The notes: a model not told the origin generated them from the sequence alone. A DNA stretch of 64,000 nucleotides from Coptis chinensis (GCA_015680905.1 CM027378.1:102197501-102261500); one strand, 5' to 3'; shown: positions 12,361 to 24,120, numbered from the stretch's first letter. A program made the numbers and translations.

Positions 12361-14026
12361 CAGCCTGAATTATTGACTTCATTTATCTTGTATCAGATGA
12401 TGCAACCATTTCGCCTGTGTCTGAGCCCAAGAGCTTGTCAAGGGAATGGAGAAGGTATCGACACACCTTTGGATCACTTTCTGATCGTCGTCATCTATGG
12501 GGAAAGAACCTATTAGGTCTACAGAACGATGCTACTAATTGGAACCTGTCAAATCAAATGAGTGAAGATGTTCCTCTAATACAATATACAATCTAGGCCA
12601 GTTGAAGATCGGCCATGACATCCATAGTTCTGATAATGTAAAAGTTTACACCTTACTATAGGTGTTATGTTGTTGACCTTTGCATGTACACTAAGGTGAT
12701 GTTTTTTTCCATGTGATTGCTTCAACACAGGGATGAATTACATTGAGCTGATAAGAATTTTCCTAGAAAACCACTTATCAAATAATTAAGACAACCCAAC
12801 AAAAAATGATATATCCATTTGAAATCAAAGAAGGTTCCTTCCAATAATTTCACCTATAAGTGACTCTTCACATGTGCTATTGTCAGACCAAGGTATGTAT
12901 GATTTGAGACAATCACCCAAAAAAGTAAAATAATTCTTTATAAATGCAAGTGTAGTTACAAAGATATTAAGCAATTCAAGTCTTCACCAAACATCTAAAC
13001 AGGCATTCTAAGTTACAACAAGTATTACACCATACACTACAAAAGTTGACGTTACTGGGATAGTCAAATTCATACAAAAAAAAAGCCCTGAACTTCAAGC
13101 TCATTGATTGATGGGCAATGTGCCTCTTTAAATGATTTTCACTATGATCAGCATCTTAAATCTGCAATAAGCCTCTTTACTAAGGTTCTAGTTATAATGT
13201 TGGATTCATAAGGCCTATTGTACACCATTTCATATATACGCTACAGTGGAAAATTCTTTCTATCAAGTAGACATACAAAATATAGGGACATCAAGACCAA
13301 TTGAAGTTGTTCATTGTGTAATATATCGTTTGTGCTTACTGGTTTCATTATACAAATAAGATTCAACCCCATTCAACCATTCTATATATGACTATTCAAG
13401 TTGTCATATAGATCATAAAGACTAATTCATGATAAGAACATTTTAGCATCATCTTCTTCGTTATCTCTATTGGACATATGCTTAACGGCATAACGAATTC
13501 AGTTAACAACTCTATCAACCGGCCTGTTTACTTGTTAAGGAATGATGGAAAAAAAAAGTTCTAAGTTGTTTGACTTACAGGAAGGTCAAGCACAAAGAGA
13601 AAGCAAGAGTTGTTTGAACCACTCAATTTGAACTCCAAGAGAGTAGTTAGTGTGGACATTAACTTCTTTCTCCTCAAAGAATGCAATATCAAGTGTTGTA
13701 GCTCTAACCATAGCAAAAAATCCCCATAACTTATGTTGCAACATATTAAAGCAGTATATGACCAAGAATTTACTTTAATCAAATTCCAAGAGTAATAAAC
13801 ATGTTAGACTTGTGAAAATGTAACCATGTTGGATCAAGTTATTGATAGTCCTGTACATATTGAATGTTTATGTGCCTGCAAATCGATATAAACGGGTAAT
13901 ATATTGGAGGTTTCATATAGTTCAAACTGGGCCAAGCATCCAAGAATTATGTATTCTTTCTATCATGTATTCAAAGAGAAGAAAAAAATTCTATGCTGAA
14001 AAATAAGCTACAGCACGCCTAACCAA
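12361..14026. other. A/T-rich spacer, nothing recognised
   Basis: No coherent coding frame, RNA gene or repeat structure recognised. Confidence 0.45.
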
Positions 14027-14035
14027 TATAATGTA

Positions 14036-14216
14036 GGGTTAGATAGACTTACCCCTCCCCCCCCATTTGTAAGAACCAACGGTCAGATTTCTTCATCTGA
14101 AAAAAAAAATCATCTCGTAGCCGTTGGATCTTGCAATTGGAAAAAAAAACTAATATTTTTTGAAAATGGGGGTAACACTAATTGCAACTATTAATGGGGG
14201 TAAGTCTAGCTAACCC
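14036..14216. mobile_element. Mutator-like MITE with perfect 9-bp TSD
   Basis: A 181-bp element with inverted ends GGGTTAGATAGACTTACCCC and the complement of GGGGTAAGTCTAGCTAACCC (one mismatch). The target duplication TATAATGTA is exact at 14027-14035 and 14217-14225. A 9-bp duplication points to the Mutator superfamily. The interior is a short, partly palindromic A-rich stretch with no coding capacity. Confidence 0.87.
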
Positions 14217-14225
14217 TATAATGTA

Positions 14226-17200
14226 TTACATGTAAGATCTTGCAAGGCCTTTTTGTGCCTAGTAAAGAAATCGAGTCGTTGCCACATGTGATGATGTGAA
14301 CATACAATATCTATATAGTATGGCACAACCAAGTACTATAGTAGAAATTAAAATGTTCAAATTGAAATCCAACCACTATTAAAGAAGAGCTCTATGTAAC
14401 AACATTCTTTGTCAAAGAAGTTGAGGTTTCATGAAACTCGGAAATAAATTGTTATTGTTTCTCTGCTCCCATCAAAAATCAAATTTCTTTTGAATAAATT
14501 ATCAAGGAAACATTAGGGTTAAGTGTATCCTAATTATACAAAAAAATGAATGATGTCAAGAAGGACACCCAATGAAAAGAATAAAGGATTAAGTTTTAAG
14601 AAATAAAAATTAACATAGTAGTTCTACTAAAATATATAGCACCAAATGGGGGCTAAATTATCAAGCAAGATACATAAACAAACAACTAATATGAGCAGTA
14701 GGTATTCAATGAAGACTTAGAAAGGAATGCATAAAAAAGGAAGTATATTCTTCTATTTCATCAAAGACTACATGATATGAAAAGGCTACCGAACCTATCA
14801 CCCTTTTGACATTATTGTATATGTCTACCGTTTGCTCTTTGTGCATCATATCCGCGAGCAATTTTGTGAAATGCTTATGTTTTCACCGTATTTTTTGTAT
14901 CATCTCCTCTTAGGCATTATTACATTGGGTGAGGATAGGGTGGATAGCTACTTAATAGTTGATCATATTAAAAGCTTTAAATCCATTGGTTTTCTAAATG
15001 AGTTGTGATACACAAATCCATGCTCGACCAAGCCATACCCTTCCAGTCCCACCCACATTGCAATTGGCAAACAAAAATCCTAGGATCTCATCAATGGGTG
15101 ATGGCTCCATATATGCTCTTAACTCCTTCTGGTACTGGACTTGCCATAGTGCACACTGAACATGCAATCCGCTTCCCAGCTCTACTATGTAATACTCTCG
15201 AATCGTTTTCTAAAGTAGTACCACACTACAACCTACATAATCTCTAGATGAGAGTATGAGTTTTCAAAAAAGTGTCGGAATATATGAGACAACTTTTCCT
15301 AAACCCAACAAATAATTTTCATAAATAAAATAGTTGGGCTGGATTGGCAAAGAAGAAAAAAGGGCCAAGGAAAGTACTAACCTCACTAACTGCATCACCT
15401 TTACTAAGTTCTTGATCACCCTCTTTGTTCAAACCACCATACTAAAGTCGTGCTAAAGAGTAATGTATCTATAGCCAAATACATAACATAAAGACGTCAT
15501 CAATCAAAACATTAAAAAATCTAGAAACCACCATATTAAAATCAAATAAACAAAGAACATGAAGCAAAATCAATTCGGGACTAACTTGAAAAGGGTATTG
15601 AGGGCCCTCCTTAGAAAACTTGTTCTTGGTCCTAATAGTCAAGAAGGGACTAACTGTCCTACTTGATGCAAGGCACCACTATGGAACATTGATGAAGACT
15701 TGCACACAAAAAAAAATATAGTTAGACAGTTATTTCTATAAAATAAATCAAGTCCATATTTGATAAAAGAAGAATAAAAAGATTGTTAGGCATCAACCAT
15801 TAATACACCTGTTTTGCAATTTTGGTTTTGAAGTTCAAGAGGATCAAGAGCTTTTTTGATCACCAAGGAGTGAAATTTCCAATCCACAAAACCTTTCTCG
15901 TGCTTAACTTTCATGACTCATGGTGACATGAGGTTGCTCCAGCTAACCCAACTACACCTTCATTCTCTTGGATCCCAACCTTGACACTGATCTTTTCCTT
16001 CCAATGATATCCAGCGATATTAATGAAAACCCCTTATTTTGGGTCCAAAGCAAGGATGGCCGTGATATTTATTCACATTAGGGGCTTTAAATCCCTTAAA
16101 GATGAGCTGAATGTACTTGTCGACGACCATTATAGCTAATTCTGAAAACTATTAACACATATTCGGGTTACCTTCCCGTGATTATGTCAGGCACCCTCTA
16201 GATTCCTATATCAAGCATGCTCTTGATGTTCAGATAATCTGCATCCTTCATAAAATAGAGTAAAACGATCAACCCAAGCTACCATATTACTACCAAAACT
16301 AAGGGAAGAAGAGCATTATATATAAGGAGCATTCAGCAAGTGTCCTTTGATCAGGCACATAAATTCACAGCTTACTATTCAGAAGAACTACAGCTTATCC
16401 AACTATTTATGCAAGTTTCAGATATGACTATCTACCGTACCAATATCTAAAGCAAAATTCACCAACACAGATTCCAAATAAACCTTAGAATTGCAGAATA
16501 TCGAGAAGATGTGAAAACCGATCAGTCCCATCAGCTGATATCTTTGCAAGGAATGAAATAGAACCAAAAGAATATGAGATGCAAATAGCTATTGATAATT
16601 GTTGCACATATAAGTGCTAATAATTTGTGCCTCACCTGATTGCTTTTTATTTTTATGAAATTACCTCACCTAATTGTCAATCAGTCATTAGATGATAAAA
16701 AAAAATATACAAATTAAAGTGTAGTTTTTGTGTGTGGCAAGTCCCAAGAAGTCAATCAGCAAGTTCTCTACAATTGTGATGAATATGAGACTGCTCTTGC
16801 TCCAGAGGAATTCTATCCCCAGCAACGTCTATAAATAACTACATTTTCCATGTCACTGTTTATTGGTTTTTCCAAACTTGGTATTTAATATCGGGTGGGA
16901 AAGTCTACATCTAAAAAACAACACTACGGAGGACATTCCCTAATTTCAAAGGAAAAAAAGGAACTGATAATCAAGTTGTGCCTTTGAGTTCCAATAAGTG
17001 TATCACATATTATTTGCCTAATGCTACAAATTTGTCCACAATAATGCCTACTATATTTTATCAATTTCATCCGTTGAATCAAAAGCTCTAACACAACCTT
17101 GATATACAATAAATTCTTGAAGAAAGAAAATTTTACCATAAGGATATCATACAAAGTATTGGTATCGACAGTAATGAAGTTATCGTCCCTTGCCCCAATT

Positions 17201-18870
17201 CCATGAAATTAAAACAATGGGCAGTCCTAACCTTACGGTCAATTAAAGCTCATTCTACTAGTAAAAAAATAATTAGGCCTCTACTAAATATTCTAATACT
17301 CTATTCACACAACATTATGCTTATATAGTTTTATGTGATATCTCAAGTCCACACAATAAGTAAATGAGCCAACAAAATAACAATTTGATGAAATGGTATA
17401 ATTTTTTTACCATAGAATGTCTAAACTTGATCGCTACAATGGGCTATTATAGAAACCGCATTAGAAAGATGAAGATTCCGAACAGTTCAAATCCTAAAGT
17501 AGAAGCTTAAAAATGTGTGGCAAAGAATCATTCCTCAAATAGGTGGCTTCCTCTCCGTCATAACCATCATTGGGTAATTGATTCAAGATTTTCACAATAA
17601 TACATGATTTTAAAATTATTGAGTGAATCATGGAGCATCTTGACATTAGGCATGCTCTTGCACCTCAAGCAACTCTTTTCCATTCAAATTTGAAAATAGC
17701 CAATTAGAATTAGTAAGATGTACAACTAACCAAGTTACACTATGTACTACCAATCAAATCAATCCACTTATAAAAAATGGCGAGCTATTTAAATTAATCA
17801 TTCACCTTAGAGTTTGAAGTAAAGGAGATTGAAGTCTTACAAATTGAGTTCAAAGATAACTTACAGGTAAAGGAGATTGAAGTTCAATGAGGCTTTTTTG
17901 GAGAACACCATTACTAACTGATAGAAGCACTGATTCTCCATCTTAACTGTGAATCTATTTCCTAAACATTGAACTTCCTTAACAACCTACACATAGTAAT
18001 ACCACCCATTTTATATTTAAGCACAAATAATAGGCCATAAACTTAGGAAATAATTACATGTAAAGGAGATTGAAATTCAATGAGGTTCAGGGGTGGATCC
18101 AGGATTTTGAATCAAGGGGGGGCTGCTAGTAGAAATGTTAACTAATAATGTTTTTGGTGGTGAAATGTTGTATTATTCAAACTACCCTTTTTTTTTTGTG
18201 GCATTCCTAACTAATAGTTTCATCGCATTGCCTGTTGCAAGTTTACACTCAAGCTGCACCATTCAACCAAACTCTTTTGAAATTTTCTTTAAGGCATATC
18301 ATTGACCCACACCAAGCAGTGAAAAACAAAAACATTCATAAGCAAGGCAACTCAATTGAGATTTAACATTCGAAAAAATCATTACATTTATTCATTTGTT
18401 ATGGAATCACTATAGCCATTAACAGTAATAGAGAATGGACTGAAATTTTTCAATTTTGAATTTTACCTTGGTGCCAAGTATCACCTTGCAGGCTTAAGGT
18501 GGGAGAAGATCGAGGAAATATAAAAGCAAAGAATAAGTAAACCTATTTTTTGCTTTAGAAATAACCGATAAAGATGATCCATAATTGGAAGGTGTAGCCT
18601 TCACTTGATGACAATAAATTTTGGCTTAGCTTGATGTTTTATAAATGTTCAGAAAATCAATATATTAAGTGGTGTATGTTCACAAATAGAAATAAGACAA
18701 ATCAACAATAGAATTGTTGTTTCATAGTAGAATACATTGACTAATCCAATGAATATTATCGAAATTAAGTTTTTTTTTTATGCAGCTTGAAACAAAAAAG
18801 AAAATAAATCCTCATTCAAAAACAATTCCAAATAATGTAAAATATTCAAAAACAAAATGAAAGAATATAC
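14226..18870 (-). other. Spacer with scattered coding-like minus-strand scraps
   Basis: Several short minus-strand frames look coding in composition (for example at about 15600-15680, 15375-15430 followed by a GTTAGT donor, and 15925-16010), but each is short, bounded by stops or doubtful splice sites, and none matches a family I know. A short stretch at 18100-18135 resembles the GGTGGATCCAGGATTT end seen in widespread plant repeats. I do not assign a gene. Confidence 0.3.
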
Positions 18871-18963
18871 TTGAATGAGTTTAAGACTACTACTATCTTT
18901 GATGATAACAATGACGGAAGTTGAAGAAGCATCTAGACCATTCTCGATGAATTCTTTGAATCA
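18871..18963 (-). pseudogene. MLH1-like mismatch-repair ATPase exon fragment
   Basis: On the minus strand the frame reads FKEFIENGLDAS, then continues to KLIQ and meets a GTATAT donor. This corresponds to the VKELVENSLDA...LKLIQ segment of the GHKL ATPase domain of MLH1, including the Glu and Asn that bind Mg-ATP. The end after LIQ lies where I would expect an MLH1 exon to end. The codon at the expected 5' exon edge is TGA, neighbouring exons (IAAGEVI before, DDGHGI after) are not found, and residues are diverged. It is therefore a relic, not a working gene. Confidence 0.55.
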
Positions 18964-19042
18964 CTTGTAAAGAATGCAATGCTTTTTAGACATCAATAAA
19001 TTTTTATACAATGATACTAATTAATGAAAAAGAAAAACTAAC

Positions 19043-19151
19043 CCAACAGAGCCACCACCATATCCAACTAAGCACCGATGTTTGCAGTGAAGACAGTTGA
19101 CATCATTGAGCATTGACTTTATTACTTGTGTTGCCAGTCCACCTGGGTATT
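19043..19151 (-). other. Unidentified exon-like stretch
   Basis: A 109-nt minus-strand stretch between an AACAAG acceptor and a GTTAGT donor has one open frame with a coding look: PGGLATQVIKSMLNDV, a Cys/His cluster CLHCKHRC, then VGYGGGSVG. The CxxC-type cluster suggests a metal site, but I do not recognise the family. No partner exons could be joined. Confidence 0.3.
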
Positions 19152-20960
19152 CTTGTTGACAAAATCAAAATTTAACGAAAAATTAAAAATTAGAATTTCC
19201 TTTGTCGACAAACAAAAAGAAGAAGTTATCTTTGTTGACAAAAGAATGGTGATAGAAAAAGCAGCACTATAGGATGTATGAAATCTAACATTTTAAAACA
19301 TTCAAACTTCTTGTTTATTTAAAAATTCACTTTATTCAGGCGTCTTAATATCTCATATCCACTCAAAATCAAGATAATATTATTGCCTGAATTTTCAGTG
19401 AAATAAAGCATCTACTGTTGAAGTAATGATGGATGTATATGTCTAATGTACCATAGAAAATTTGAGATGTAATGGTGTTCCTAGCATGGACATTCCACTC
19501 CATATTCTTATGTTAGTGAAGTGCCACCAACCCACCTCTCAATATGCCCCCTACCAAAGCCTTTTTATTAATTATTGGAAATACACCGTAATTCTGTCGC
19601 ACACTATGCTAGCCCAATGAAGCTCTACATCCAATTGGTGCCTCTTACATGATACTATTGAACTAATAACCTTTTGAACTACATATCTTAATAATACCAC
19701 TGAATGAATGATAAATTAATATCTTGTTTACTCAAATTATAGGAAAACCCACTATACAACCCTCTCAATTGTCATTAAGGTGTATATCGATATATACCTG
19801 TTAACCGAATTATCAATCTGAGTGACTGAATTCACATAGTGCATTACAACCCTCTCGATTGTCATTAAGGTGTATATCGATATGTCTGTTAACCAAATTA
19901 TCAATCTAAGTGACTGAATTCAAATAGTGCATTTTTTGAAGCACCCAATTAACAAATATATAAAATAGATTGGGAATTGTGAATGAAGAAAGGGCTATTG
20001 TATGTTATGGCATTGTTTCAATTGAAGAAATCGGCAATGGATAGCAATTGAAGAAATCAACTATTGATTATAAGTCGATAGCAAACAATGACTACACAGA
20101 GTTAACAAACTTACATAGTTTGGATATCAATAGCTAATCCAATATACAACTCAATCAAAACTCCAATTGCTCACAACAACACAGTGAGCACTACGAAAGA
20201 AATCTCTCATCTCAAACCAATAAAAGCAATCAAACTGGTCTTAAATAGACCAACACAGTCAACATAAATCTTCCAAAACCCCGAGTAGATTCTAAGGTTT
20301 TCCACTTTCGAAGTTGCCATCAAATTAACTTAACCAAACATACAAAACACACTACACTTGTTCAACAATTCCTACAATCTTCCTAACTTATCTAATCAAA
20401 CATCAATGAAGCTATTAATCCTAAACTCGAATTCTCAACAAATAAGTAAAACAGACTTGTGATGAAGTTACCTTTGGTGAGAAACAAAGCTTGGATATCG
20501 AATGAGAAGAGAAACTGAAAGAGATGACATTTGAAGAAAGGGCAAAACAACTTTGGGATTGTTGAGTTTTGCTGACCTTAAATCCAATCCATATAGCGCA
20601 AGAATGCCATGACTTGTAAATTCTAGACACTTTCTTAATTTCAGTTTAGCACATATCATCTATTATCTCCAACTACTATACCACACAATACCAACAGGCA
20701 TCATACTTGTTAAAGTTTGTTGTAGTGTATGTCCATACTAAATTAGTCAGTGTCTTATTTTTTACAAAATTCTCACATTGATTTGCATTCACCTCTTGTA
20801 TGTCCCCTAGTGATGTGCCTAAGCATTTACTTTAAACTATGTTAAGGTTACTTGGCACATCCCACACCCAAAAGGCCAAACTTTATGGTAAGCGTGTTTC
20901 AATTCTCCATTTGGATGTTTAGGTAAAATCATAAGAAAAAAATAGTAAATAAATAATTAC
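19152..20960. other. Spacer downstream of the PSMD9-like exons
   Basis: Two near-identical 60-70-bp direct copies of a CAACCCTCTC(A/G)ATTGTCATTAAGG block lie at about 19756 and 19848. On the minus strand an ATG at about 20540 begins a 19-codon Ser/Leu-rich frame ending at a GTAACT donor, which could be a transit-peptide-like first exon, but no following exon was found. Expected later exons of PSMD9 were searched for here by eye and not recognised. Confidence 0.35.
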
Positions 20961-21247
20961 CAACAAGATGATGACCCTGAGCACGAACTGCATGGACGTC
21001 AATATCAGAGCGAGGGAATCCCTGAAAGAAAAAGAAAAATTAGTAATTAATTAATTAATTGAGGAGAAGTGGGATTGGTTAATAAATAAATAAATAAATA
21101 ATGAACCTCGAAATCAAGAAGATTTACAGTAAGGCCAGGACCGCTAGGTTGGGTGAGAGTAGAAATGATGGCATTCATCTCCGTCTCTATAGTTTCCCTC
21201 TTTTCTATCAAACACATCGTTTCCGCTTTCAGATTAGGCGCTGCCAT
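20961..21247 (-). CDS. PSMD9: PSMD9/Nas2-like proteasome assembly chaperone, first two exons
   Basis: PSMD9 (yeast Nas2) is a cytosolic and nuclear chaperone that helps build the 19S base of the 26S proteasome through the Rpt5 ATPase. Exon 1 (21107-21247) encodes 47 residues starting MAAPNLKAETM, and exon 2 (20961-21021) continues in frame with GFPRSDIDVHAVRAQ. The pattern LKAE-(M/T)-x-L-x-x-KR, EMNAII, L-x-QPSGPGL and GFPR-x-DID is the conserved N-terminal coiled region of plant PSMD9. The usual protein is about 220-230 residues with a C-terminal PDZ domain. I could not find the exon that should follow, nor any PDZ exon, in the 12 kb below. The residues GHHLV differ from the usual basic RRRLAE. 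It is therefore either a gene with a long intron and missed exons, or a truncated copy. It is head-to-head with F3H, 763 bp between start codons. Confidence 0.72.
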
Positions 21248-21933
21248 TTTTTTTTTTTTTTTTTGGAAAAAGCTAGAGAATTGAAAAGGAGTATCAACGA
21301 AGCCATTTTTCTTTTGGTTGGGGCAAAAGTCAGAGCTTTCTGTTTTGTTGTTGAGAGAGGGAGATAATGAATTGAGAAGCTAGGTTTTTCTTTTTTTTTT
21401 GGTAAAAGTCGGGAAGGTTTTTTTATTTTTTTATGCGAGGGCATAGAATTGTAAAAAGAGGGCGTATAATTCCTTTTTTTCATGCCGAACTTTTCTTAAA
21501 TCTGAGGTGTCCACTTTAGAGGAAAAAAGGAGCTGATGTGGCTTCCATGGAGCATTCTCAACTACTCAGTATTAATAGTACGGTCTTTGATTTGTACAAA
21601 ATTTCAAATATTTGTAAAAAATTTGAATAAAATTTGAAATTAAGATAGCTATTGAGAACAATTTTATTCTATCTTAAATATTTGAAATTTTGTACTCGGT
21701 ATTAATCCAAATGGTGACCGGTGCTTTTATTCTGTATCTTCAAATTCAAACTAAAATAGACCATCTAGAAAAAATGGCTAAACTCATAATGATAATTGGA
21801 CATTAAACTCGACACAATATGAAATATAACAGTTTTAATAAACCTGTATATATGGTCAAGTTCGAAGTGGATACAACAACCACAGGTCCACACCTTCACA
21901 TTAAACACACACACACATATATATATATATATA
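21248..21933. promoter_or_regulatory. Shared divergent upstream region of PSMD9-like gene and F3H
   Basis: This 763-bp interval separates two oppositely oriented start codons, so both promoters must lie in it or overlap it. Next to the PSMD9-like start is a run of 18 T. Near the F3H side is an (AC)n-(AT)n run (21905-21932) just upstream of a TATA-like box. No other control site can be called with confidence. Confidence 0.45.
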
Positions 21934-21943
21934 CTATATAACC
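21934..21943 (+). promoter_or_regulatory. TATA-like box of F3H
   Basis: CTATATAACC lies 77 bases upstream of the F3H ATG. A start about 30 bases downstream would give a 5'UTR of about 40-45 bases. It sits at the edge of an (AT)n microsatellite, so repeat-length changes could alter spacing. Confidence 0.5.
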
Positions 21944-22010
21944 AATCCCTATGCATGCATACTTTCTAACAAAATTGCTACAAAAGAAAGAACAACATAC
22001 GTAATACGTG

Positions 22011-24120
22011 ATGGCTCATTCCACCTTTCCATCAACCTTGACGGCTTTAGCAGCGGAGAAAACGCTACGAGCAAGTTTTGTTCGTGGTGAAGATGAGCGA
22101 CCTAAAGTTGCTTATAATGATTTCAGTAACGAAATACCGGTTATTTCACTAGCTGGCATTGATACTGTCGAAGGTTGTAGAACTGAGATATATAAGCAAA
22201 TTGTTGAGGCATGTGAAGACTGGGGAATTTTTCAAGTTGTTGATCATGGTGTTGACTTGAGTTTGATATCAGATATGACTCGTCTTGCAAGACAGTTTTT
22301 TACTTTGTCACCAGAAGAGAAGCTTCGATTTGATATGTCTGGTGGCAAGAAAGGCGGTTTTATTGTTTCTAGCCATCTTCGGGTATGCTTTTTCTTTATT
22401 GCAGTCTTGCAATTCAAATCATTGTTCAAATATATAAAACCCCTCTTAGGTATGTAGCTGCAAAGCCAACTTGTGGAACAATTCGGGTGTCGGGCGCGCA
22501 GTGGCCTTGAGGGGAATCAAACCCGCGACCATTGGAGAGCAAACCCAAGGCCGGACCAATTGTGCTACCCCTCAAAGTTATTTGATTACTAAGAGCATCA
22601 TTAACGCGCTGCTATAATCGATTTCTAATGTGACAATTGACAATTTATTTGACAATTTTCGTCACCAACACATTGTCAAAACATCGTTTTTATTTTAACA
22701 ATTGTCAAATCTGAAACCAAATTGGTTAGAAATGTAGAAATGACTCGCACGGGATAAGTTGTCCCGTCCAAGAGTGGGACGGGACAAGTTTTGCCGTCCA
22801 GTATTTTTTTTTGTTTTAATAAAAAATTCAAATGGCTTGATTTTGTACCGTTGGAATGGTTTGGCGCCACATAAATGGAGGGAAATGATGGACGGGACAA
22901 CTTTTGCCATGTATAAAAAACTTTTTGTCTGGATGGGACAACTTTTGCCATGTATAAAAACTTTTTGTCTAGACGGGACAACTTTTGCCGTGCGAAATCA
23001 AAACTAGAAATTTGAAAATTTTGTGTTGGTGCTTGACTCGTTTTTAACAATTTTGATTCACAAAAAATACTGAGGTGTCACAACAAAATTTAGAAATGCG
23101 TTGATGATGCTCAAATTTGTTTCGATCTTCGTATTTGAAAAACAGTGATAATAGATTGAGTATTGATAGTGAATACTGGGCAAGGGTTTTTCAGTTGAGT
23201 AATTGTTTCAAATGAATTTTTTATAGGGAGAGTCAATACAGGATTGGCGTGAAATGTTGATCTACCTCTCATACCCGATCCAAACCCGAGACTACTCGAG
23301 GTGGCCTGATAAGCCAGAGGGATGGAGAGCAGTGACTGAGATGTACAGTGAAAAGCTAATGGACTTGGCCTGCAAACTATTGGAAGTGTTGTCTGAGGCA
23401 ATGGGTCTTGATAAAGAAGCCTTGACGAAAGCCTGTGCGGAAATGGATCAGAAACTTGTGGTTAACTTTTACCCCAAATGCCCACAGCCGGATTTGACAC
23501 TCGGACTCAAGCGACACACGGATGCAGGAACGATTACCCTTTTGCTCCAAGACCAAGTTGGTGGGCTTCAAGCAACTAAAGATGGTGGAAAGACATGGAT
23601 CACTGTTCAACCTATTGAAGGAGCCTTTGTTGTCAACGTAGGCGATCATGGTCATGTGAGTTCGATCTAACTCCCAGCCCAAATTTTCTAGTCCAGGATC
23701 GAAACCTTAATTCAAAGTTTCAAACCCATTTTAAAAGTTCACCTTTTATGCAACGTACTGTACTTGTGGATGCAGTTTCTAAGCAATGGGAGGTTCAAGA
23801 ATGCGGAGCACCAAGCCGTGGTAAATTCAAACCACAGCCGGTTATCCATTGCAACATTCCAGCACCCAGCTCCTGGTGCGATTGTCTATCCACTTAAAAT
23901 CCGAGACGGTGAAAAGTCCATATTAGAAGAGCCCATAACTTTTGTTGAAATGTACAAGAGAAAGATGAGTGAAGACATAGAATTGTCCAAGCTTAAAAAA
24001 CTGGCCAAGGAGAAAAAGTTAGATGATTTGGAGACAGCTAAGTTGGAAAAACTGGAGAGCGGTAAGTTGAAAGAACTGGGGAAAATTGAAGCCAAAGACT
24101 TAAACGAGATTTTTGCTTAG
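22011..24120 (+). CDS. F3H: Flavanone 3-hydroxylase (naringenin 3-dioxygenase)
   Basis: F3H is a cytosolic 2-oxoglutarate/Fe(II) dioxygenase that converts flavanones such as naringenin to dihydroflavonols, feeding flavonol, anthocyanin and proanthocyanidin synthesis. Three exons (22011-22382, 23227-23655, 23776-24120), all phase 0, encode 381 residues; the ATG follows the TATA-like box and gives the usual MA...LTALA-x-EKTL start. Iron ligands are His221, Asp223 and His279; 2-oxoglutarate is held by Arg289 and Ser291 (SRLSIATF). Compared with parsley enzymes, residues equivalent to 106, 115, 116, 195, 200, 215 and 216 are Met, Ile, Val, Asp, Val, Leu, Lys: the F3H pattern, not flavone synthase I. 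Odd points: HTDAG instead of the near-invariant HTDPG (Ala224), Met134 at the position that is Ile in F3H and Phe in FNS I, and a Lys/Glu-rich C-terminal tail making it slightly longer than the typical 360-370. Intron 1 holds a SINE and a MITE. Confidence 0.95.
22442..22580 (-). mobile_element. tRNA-derived SINE in F3H intron 1
   Basis: On the minus strand a tRNA-like head carries an A box TAGCACAATTGG (22556-22567) and, about 43 bases on, a B box GGTTTGATTCC (22513-22523). These are the internal RNA polymerase III promoter elements. The sequence then runs about 70 bases as a non-tRNA body. It does not fold as a proper tRNA gene and has no clear anticodon arm, so it is a SINE and not a tRNA. 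Target duplications are not clear, suggesting age or truncation. Confidence 0.62.
22593..23112. mobile_element. MITE in F3H intron 1, Harbinger-like
   Basis: A 520-bp element with inverted ends GAGCATCATTAACGC and the complement of GCGTTGATGATGCTC (one mismatch). The flanks are TAA on the left and AAA on the right, a likely worn 3-bp duplication. The interior contains about three tandem copies of a GGGACAACTTTTGCC(A/G)TG unit at 22893-22995, and inverted copies of GGGACAAGTT near 22750-22795, so the element is largely palindromic. Confidence 0.72.

Noticed and set aside
21047..21106. Extension of PSMD9 exon 1 beyond the GAG|GTTCAT donor
   Set aside because: The read-through gives hydrophobic residues from an AATTA/AAAT repeat and a stop, whereas splicing to 21021 restores the conserved GFPR motif.
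22501..22570. A tRNA gene on the minus strand in F3H intron 1
   Set aside because: A and B boxes are present but no proper cloverleaf or acceptor stem can be formed, and the similarity continues into a non-tRNA body; a SINE fits better.
22011..24120. Flavone synthase I instead of F3H
   Set aside because: Seven of the eight residues known to separate parsley FNS I from F3H are of the F3H type, and the eighth is neither.
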